In this document: piece by piece, positions 6,595-10,703 of the stretch
How the letters are laid out: every line of letters starts with the position of its first letter
Numbering within the stretch: the first letter of the stretch is position 1
DNA from: Deltaproteobacteria bacterium
Lineage (GTDB): Bacteria > Desulfobacterota > Binatia > Bin18
Direction of reading: 5' to 3'
DNA: 10,703 bases
NCBI GenBank assembly: GCA_016200595.1
Contig: JACQEL010000029.1
Coordinates: 1 to 10,703 of the forward strand
Made by a program: the position numbers and the translations under genes
Notes under the pieces: model-generated
Told to the model about the DNA's origin: nothing
Seen by the model: the letters and a program-made list of their open reading frames with translations, nothing else
The model's database searches: none

Positions 6595-6623
6595 ATCTTA
6601 GCTTCTACAGCTATTGACAGGCC
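6572..6623. repeat. 52-bp inverted-repeat segment, possible IS or MITE remnant
   Basis: GGCCTGTCA (6572-6580) and TGACAGGCC (6615-6623) are perfect 9-bp inverted repeats; the match extends by TAG/CTA after a single-base bulge. Inside lies AGATTAAATCT, itself a 5-bp palindrome with one central base. The GTGTCAGATTAAATCTTAG stretch has the look of an IS terminus, but I cannot name the element and see no target duplication. It marks the point where the GMC stub breaks off. Confidence 0.5.
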
Positions 6624-6674
6624 GATCTGATTTATCCGCATGCTACGGGTGCACGACCTGAGAAATAATGGCGC

Positions 6675-6701
6675 GGATGAGGTCACGGCGTCACCGCATC
6701 C
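6675..6701 (-). terminator. Imperfect hairpin directly after the minus-strand pseudogene stop
   Basis: GGATG/CATCC outer arms, one mismatch, then GGT/ACC with partial further pairing, a 27-nt hairpin that abuts the stop at 6702. There is no clear U-run behind it, so intrinsic termination would be weak. Confidence 0.25.
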
Positions 6702-7151
6702 TCACTGTAGCTCATGCTGATGCAGGATGCCGTCGGTGAATACCTGATAATTCACTTCATAATACAGCCGATACTGGACCTTGCGTGCCTCAGGCCGGGG
6801 CTGCACCGATCCCGGCGTCGCGGTCGAACCTTGATAGATCTTGCCGGAGAATTCGTAACGGAATGCCGAACCAAAGCCGGTGTAGGGCAGCGTTAACGTC
6901 TCGGCGTGAATCAATCCGTCCTGGCCATCGAAGACATGAACATCGATCCAGGCGTTCGTGCCGTAGGTGGTTTCCTTGACCCACGCAACCACCTTCAGAG
7001 GTTGAGGGCATTGTCGTCCCCGATAGCAAAGATCTCCAGGCGGCCGTCAGCATTCGTGCCGACAGCGTGCGATTTGATGCGGACGTTTGCTGAGGGTCTG
7101 GTCTTGTTGAGCCAGCTATCTCTCCAGCCCTCAAAATGCCGTGTGTTTCAT
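6702..7151 (-). pseudogene. Small beta-rich protein gene, two frameshifts
   Basis: Three reading frames join into one plausible protein of about 150 aa. It starts at the ATG at 7151 (MKHTAF), shifts at a run of four identical bases (7133-7136), and continues as EGWRDSWLNKTRPSANVR then SHAVGTNADGRLEIFAIGDDNAL to a stop at 6997-6995. After another one-base shift it resumes at about 6998 (LKVVAWVKETTYGTNAWIDV) and runs to the stop at 6702. The AVGTNADGRLEIFA piece is the repeat motif of fungal-type/tectonin-like or PLL-like beta-propeller lectins. The C-terminal part is rich in beta strands (VQYRLYYEVNYQVFTDGILH) and I do not recognise its family. The last 96 codons form an open frame from a GTG at 6992, but that lacks a ribosome-binding site. 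The gene is 77 bp downstream of the GMC fusion gene on the same strand and may have been in its operon. A short contiguous deletion or assembly errors could equally explain the frame changes. Confidence 0.6.
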
Positions 7152-7228
7152 GTCCGTCTAACCTATGGAACAGGTGAGGTCTTGTTTTCGCCTTTCCTAT
7201 CTAACAATGCCATCCCCGATCCGAGTGC

Positions 7229-9907
7229 CTATGCCTTAATTCGGATATTCGCGAAGGCTACATTCCCCGTGTGCGTCTGCACACCGATGAACCCCGAGTT
7301 GGCATCGACGCTCGGCGGATTCCCACGGACCGTATCGCCGGTAGCACGCTTGAATCGGGTCGCCTCCTGGCCGTTGAGCCGGACGATGTAATCCTGATTG
7401 TTCACCTCGATTTCGTAGCGATGCCATTGCCGCGCCGCGAGGTTAGCGTGGTTTTGATAATTCTGCTGCCCCGGCCCCGTGCCCAGCGTTTTGATTTTAT
7501 AAATGGCTCCGGTCTTCGAGAAGAACGAACCATCGGGCTCGCCGAAACGCGTGTCGCCGCGCGCTGCTTCGTCGATCTGGATTTCAAATCCCGTGTGCAC
7601 CGCGACAAACGCGGCGTTGTTCGGCGGGTCAACCGGATCGGGCGCTGGATCGGGCAGGCGCGGGTCGCGGAATCGGACGAAGACACCTGAGTTATCGTTG
7701 TTGTTGCCGCGCGGGTGTGGGAGCAGGAAATCAAGGCGCAGAATGAAATTCTCGAAGGACTGGGGCTTGTAGAAGAGCAAGCCAATGCCTCTCCCGTCCT
7801 GTTGGGCGATCATGGTTCGGCCAAACCGCGAGAAGCTGCCGCCGCCGACCATCTGCCAGTTAGCGAACTGCGCGTCGCTTCCATCGAACAGATAGGTGAA
7901 ACCCGGTTCCGGCGTCGCGAGCGGCGGCTCTGGCATCAAGTGGTCTCCGAGCCGGCGGGCGAGCGCAATGCCCGTGAGCATCGGGTTCGGCGAGCCGATC
8001 GTGGGAAAGAGCGCAGGTCCGGCGACATACGCGTTGGTGACATGATGAAAGCGGCAGTTGGTGTCGGTTACCGATTTATTGGGATCATCGCCCATCCGTA
8101 GCGTTCCAGCTTCGTGATGGGTCGTGCCGAGGCCGTCGCGGCGGCCTTTATTGGCCGGATTGAGATCGTCCTTCGGCGCGTAGAAGAGCAGTGTCTTCAG
8201 GTCCGTACGAGGCTGTCCGCCGCTTGCGGGCTTCGCCTTCTTGATGCCCTGCGGTGTGAAGACTTCGAATTCGAGTCCGCCGCCAAAGATGTGCGCGACG
8301 TCGTCCGCAGCTTTGTCCATCGCGTTCCACAGTTCCTGGTCGCGAGAGCTTGGCTGGAGATTCACAAACGCGCGGCGCGTCTGAAATTCATCGTTCTGTT
8401 GCGAGTCGAGATCAAGTGTGACGGAGTTGCCGAGATCACTATCCTGCTTCGGCTCCATCTCACCGATGCCGCGGATGGTGATCACGACGTGCGTGTCGGT
8501 CGCGTTCTTGTGTACATCGAACGTGTCGATATCGGGGATTTTCTTGAACAGCTCCGCCTCGGAGTCAGTCCCGCTCGCGCTCAGCCCCGACGCGGTGATT
8601 TGAAAATGGAAGTGGCCAACGCCGTCCGGGGATCCGTCAGCCTTCTTGAACTGGTGTTGCCCTTTGACGAGCAGCGCCGACGCCTCGAGCGCTTTCGCCG
8701 TCGCAGGCAGCCCCGTCAGCGCTGCACGCGGCACACGGATGTCCACGTTCGAGCGCAAGTGCGCCAGGAGATTCCTGCCGATCTTTCCGTCGCTGCCAAA
8801 GGAGAGCAGCGCGAGCCGCGTGCTCTCGACCGTGCCGAGCGCGATGATGACTTGCGCGTCCGGCGCAACGGGCAGCGGGCCTCGCTCGGTGATGATCTCG
8901 GTCACGCGCTGGCCACCCACGTCGTTGACGGTGTTCAGCCGGATACCATGGCAGCGCGACACGACCATCAGCCGCTTGTTCACGTCATCGAAACGGGATT
9001 GGTTGGCCGCCTCGCGCGCCGCTTTCATAAGCAGCGGGACGGTACTGAATTTGTTAAAGGGGAAGAAACCGGCGTGGCCTGATTGTCCTTGCACGGCGAG
9101 TGGCGCTTCGAGTTTCGCTTCATTGCGGAGTTTCTGGATGGGGGGCGGCGGACTGGGCAATTCGATGCCGAGCACCTTGGCCAGGTCGTTTGGTGTCGCG
9201 GGCGTGTCGCGATATTCGACCGCCGGATGGTCCGGCAGCGTCGCGAGATCCATCGCGTCACTTACCGTGGAGATTCCATCGAGAAGCTGCTTTCGCATCG
9301 CGCGGTGCAGGTCGCCAAAGATGAAGTCATTCGTCTCGGTAACGCCGATTTGATCGCTTGACTGGCGGAAGTAGCCTTTGCGGCCGTCGGGCAGATTCTT
9401 CGGCGTCAGGTCGTCCAGCACTGCCTTCGGCCAGAGGGTCTTCGGCAGTTCCGAATCCAGCAGCCGCGGAGACCAGCCGCCCCAGAAAACCGAGCGTCCG
9501 CCGACGCAGTAGGCGAGCCCGGGAAAACCGACGGGGTCATTTGAATTCCAGGCGAGCCCCCAGACTTCGTTCTGCGGCAGATGATCCTTGCGCGGGCCTC
9601 CCGCGTTGAGACCGAGCACCGGCAGATTCTGCACGTGCTCCGGCAGCAGGAAAGGGCCGCCGTCGAGCACGAGGATGCGCTCGCTGCGGCTTGTGCTGCG
9701 GAACCAGAGATGTTCGGCAAGGGCTGCGCCGAACGTGCCGCCGCCGACGATAATGAAGTCGAACGGCCGCAGGTCACCGCGTGCGGGCAGACCGGCAGCG
9801 GCGCGGGCATTCGGGTCAATGGTGACGAGCATTTCGTCAAAGGTGTTGGAGATGTAGCGCCCGAGCACGTCGCGAGTAAACGTAGTGTATTCTGTGGTCA
9901 GCGGCAT
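7229..9907 (-). CDS. GMC-family oxidoreductase fused to a DUF1080 (3-keto-disaccharide hydrolase-like) domain
   Basis: 892 aa, start ATG 9907 with GGGAG nine bases upstream; no signal peptide or TAT motif. Residues 1-45 are the subfamily leader. The FAD-binding Rossmann start is FIIVGGGTFGAALAEHL (51-67), with the acidic strand end LVLDGG at 79-84. VGGRSVFWGGWSP (135-147) is the flavin-side glycine motif. The GMC C-terminal domain has the catalytic-histidine region THHEAGTLRMG (596-606) and the GSPNPMLTGIALA motif (638-650) with the conserved Asn641. After a proline-rich linker (660-668), residues 669-892 form a DUF1080/concanavalin-like domain: GFTYLFDGSDAQFANWQMVG, then NSGVFVRFRDP (739-749), TGFEIQIDE (772-780), WHRYEIEVNNQDYIVRLNG and the ending SGFIGVQTHTGNVAFANIRI. 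Known: GMC enzymes oxidise alcohols or sugars with FAD; some DUF1080 proteins hydrolyse 3-keto-glycosides, others only bind sugars. Inferred: one chain that oxidises a saccharide and then cleaves or holds it. The electron acceptor is unknown. Confidence 0.9.
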   Translation of the reverse strand: MPLTTEYTTFTRDVLGRYISNTFDEMLVTIDPNARAAAGLPARGDLRPFDFIIVGGGTFGAALAEHLWFRSTSRSERILVLDGGPFLLPEHVQNLPVLGLNAGGPRKDHLPQNEVWGLAWNSNDPVGFPGLAYCVGGRSVFWGGWSPRLLDSELPKTLWPKAVLDDLTPKNLPDGRKGYFRQSSDQIGVTETNDFIFGDLHRAMRKQLLDGISTVSDAMDLATLPDHPAVEYRDTPATPNDLAKVLGIELPSPPPPIQKLRNEAKLEAPLAVQGQSGHAGFFPFNKFSTVPLLMKAAREAANQSRFDDVNKRLMVVSRCHGIRLNTVNDVGGQRVTEIITERGPLPVAPDAQVIIALGTVESTRLALLSFGSDGKIGRNLLAHLRSNVDIRVPRAALTGLPATAKALEASALLVKGQHQFKKADGSPDGVGHFHFQITASGLSASGTDSEAELFKKIPDIDTFDVHKNATDTHVVITIRGIGEMEPKQDSDLGNSVTLDLDSQQNDEFQTRRAFVNLQPSSRDQELWNAMDKAADDVAHIFGGGLEFEVFTPQGIKKAKPASGGQPRTDLKTLLFYAPKDDLNPANKGRRDGLGTTHHEAGTLRMGDDPNKSVTDTNCRFHHVTNAYVAGPALFPTIGSPNPMLTGIALARRLGDHLMPEPPLATPEPGFTYLFDGSDAQFANWQMVGGGSFSRFGRTMIAQQDGRGIGLLFYKPQSFENFILRLDFLLPHPRGNNNDNSGVFVRFRDPRLPDPAPDPVDPPNNAAFVAVHTGFEIQIDEAARGDTRFGEPDGSFFSKTGAIYKIKTLGTGPGQQNYQNHANLAARQWHRYEIEVNNQDYIVRLNGQEATRFKRATGDTVRGNPPSVDANSGFIGVQTHTGNVAFANIRIKA

Positions 9908-10084
9908 GACTATTTTCTCCCATGTTCAATTTAGGTAGAAATCTTGGTAGTGCTGTCTAAGCAATGCTGGCGGGCGCGCGCTGCTTCGTACCAGGTTGAA
10001 TAACCATGGTATGTGTGCGAAGCGCTCCGGGCAGAGCATGACATTGATCACACTACTCATAGAAGTTGGCTGGAACTACTCAAT

Positions 10085-10342
10085 TCAGTTACTACCTGGC
10101 CGCTCCATTGGCTTGTGGGGATACGGTCGGCACAGCGCGCGGTGCATCGTCTGCGCAGTCCGAAGCGGCAGCGTCGCAATGGTCAGGGTTTGGTTGGCCG
10201 TGGTGCTGGTGGGGAATCCTCTCGAACCGACGATCCATAGATTCGGCACATCGTGCGCGCGATCCTCCGGGTCATTCAAGAGTTGGTCGTAGAGACCTGT
10301 GAGAAGCGCGGACAGCTCGGTGAAGGCTACATTGTCATCCAT
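10085..10342 (-). pseudogene. Deletion scar: dehydrogenase small-subunit N-terminus joined to GMC large-subunit C-terminus
   Basis: 85 codons from the ATG at 10342, which has a perfect AAAGGAGG ribosome-binding site. Residues 1-25 (MDDNVAFTELSALLTGLYDQ...) look like the start of the small subunit of FAD-dependent sorbitol/gluconate-type dehydrogenases (F-x2-LS-x2-LTG pattern). From residue 29 on the sequence is the end of a GMC oxidoreductase: HDVPNLWIVGSRGFPTSTTA then NQTLTIATLPLRTAQTM, which corresponds to the family's NLWVVGSSVFPTS..ANPTLTI.ALALRTA. The conserved NPT is NQT here. Such subunits are normally adjacent genes, small first, so an in-frame deletion of roughly 2 kb would create this product; the join lies near 10258-10276. 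The remaining polypeptide has neither FAD site nor complete small subunit and should be inactive. It lies 177 bp upstream of the intact fusion gene on the same strand. The small-subunit assignment is less certain than the GMC tail. Confidence 0.62.
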
Positions 10343-10703
10343 AGGTCCTCCTTTGTCGGTGAGGTGAAATATCTCCACGTTAGACGGAAAGTGCTGGGAT
10401 GCTGAGGCCTATGCAGTTTGACGGATCCCCCTGCACCTTATTCGCCTTAGGGGCTACTTCAGCCGCACTCTTCGGCCTTCTCAACTTAACGCTGGTATTA
10501 CAGAAATCTCTCCTCTAGGTAGGGGCAATATATCATGCAAAAGTGTTCTTGCCCGAAGTGGTAGAGAGGAATTGCAATCGCTGTGCCGTGGGAGTAAGTC
10601 TGCGGATTCCCGTGACTGGTGGATACGTCACTAGGTTCTTTTTGTCCTAGCGCTTCACTCGGAAGAACAGAAAACCCTTTTGCTTGTGCACCATAGCGCT
10701 CGG
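10343..10703. other. Region without a recognisable gene
   Basis: Apart from the ribosome-binding site of the scar gene (10343-10351) I see no RNA gene, repeat or convincing promoter here. On the minus strand one frame is open from the right edge to a TAA at 10498 (67 codons, ending EHFCMIYCPYLEERFL). It could be the tail of a gene starting outside the window or chance; no motif supports it. Confidence 0.5.
10498..10703 (-). CDS. Possible C-terminal end of an unknown protein entering from the right edge
   Basis: Open frame without a start in the window, 67 codons, stop TAA at 10500-10498. Its last part (GTAIAIPLYHFGQEHFCMIY) reads like a normal protein, but an opening of this length occurs by chance in a few per cent of frames. 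No family recognised. Confidence 0.18.
   Translation of the reverse strand, partial: ERYGAQAKGFSVLPSEALGQKEPSDVSTSHGNPQTYSHGTAIAIPLYHFGQEHFCMIYCPYLEERFL

Noticed and set aside
8114..9353. Long open frames on the plus strand opposite the GMC-DUF1080 gene (322 and 235 codons).
   Set aside because: Arg-rich shadows of a GC-rich gene; no motifs, no ribosome-binding sites, and the minus strand shows clear family motifs throughout.
10536..10554. Sigma54-like promoter on the minus strand (GGGCAAG...TTTTGCA).
   Set aside because: The GG-to-GC spacing is 13 or more bases instead of 10.
1..10703. CRISPR array, tRNA, rRNA or phage-type attachment sites.
   Set aside because: No regularly spaced repeats, no cloverleaf or rRNA signature and no integrase seen on either strand.

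Overview
The window (about 57% GC by eye) reads like a piece of an uncultured soil- or sponge-type proteobacterium-like genome, possibly Deltaproteobacteria sensu lato or Tectomicrobia/Rokubacteria. The reasons are a long class III cyclase/AAA/TPR signalling protein with a double zinc ribbon, an IS256 element, a VapBC-type locus and several GMC oxidoreductases. The taxonomic placement is inference; no rRNA or housekeeping gene is present.

Layout, left to right. (1) 1-2729, minus: most of a zinc-ribbon/adenylate-cyclase/AAA/TPR regulator, cut by the left window edge. (2) About 2751-4059, minus: an IS256-family insertion sequence with a full-length DDE transposase. Its best Shine-Dalgarno sequence sits in front of an ATA codon rather than ATG. 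(3) 4077-4510, minus: an intact VapB-like antitoxin translationally coupled to a VapC/PIN toxin that loses its reading about 74 bp from the IS. (4) 4557-4632: two back-to-back sigma70-like promoters, one leftward to vapB and one rightward. (5) 4672-5682, plus: an acetoacetate-decarboxylase-family gene whose C-terminus is thrown out of frame by a 44-bp imperfect tandem duplication. (6) 5679-6326, plus: a small protein with two CBM21-like carbohydrate-binding domains. (7) 6469-6594, plus: a 41-codon stub of a GMC oxidoreductase N-terminus with a good ribosome-binding site, ending inside a 52-bp inverted-repeat segment. (8) 6702-7151, minus: a twice-frameshifted small beta-rich protein gene. (9) 7229-9907, minus: an intact 892-aa fusion of a GMC-type flavoprotein oxidoreductase to a DUF1080/3-keto-disaccharide-hydrolase-like domain. 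(10) 10085-10342, minus: an 85-codon ORF that looks like a deletion scar, joining the first codons of a sorbitol-dehydrogenase-type small subunit to the last codons of a GMC large subunit. (11) 10343-10703: no clear gene, only an open frame running in from the right edge.

How it may work together: the most interesting item is the GMC-DUF1080 fusion. A sugar-oxidising flavoprotein on the same chain as a domain family that includes 3-keto-glycoside hydrolases suggests an oxidise-then-cleave (or oxidise-and-bind) carbohydrate enzyme. A starch-binding-like CBM21 protein and the remains of two further GMC genes lie nearby, so the right half looks like an eroding carbohydrate-oxidation island. The left half is signalling and mobile DNA, with everything from vapB to the cyclase transcribed leftward. 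Several genes carry scars (frameshift, duplication, deletion fusion, lost start codon). These may be real decay or, for some, assembly artefacts.
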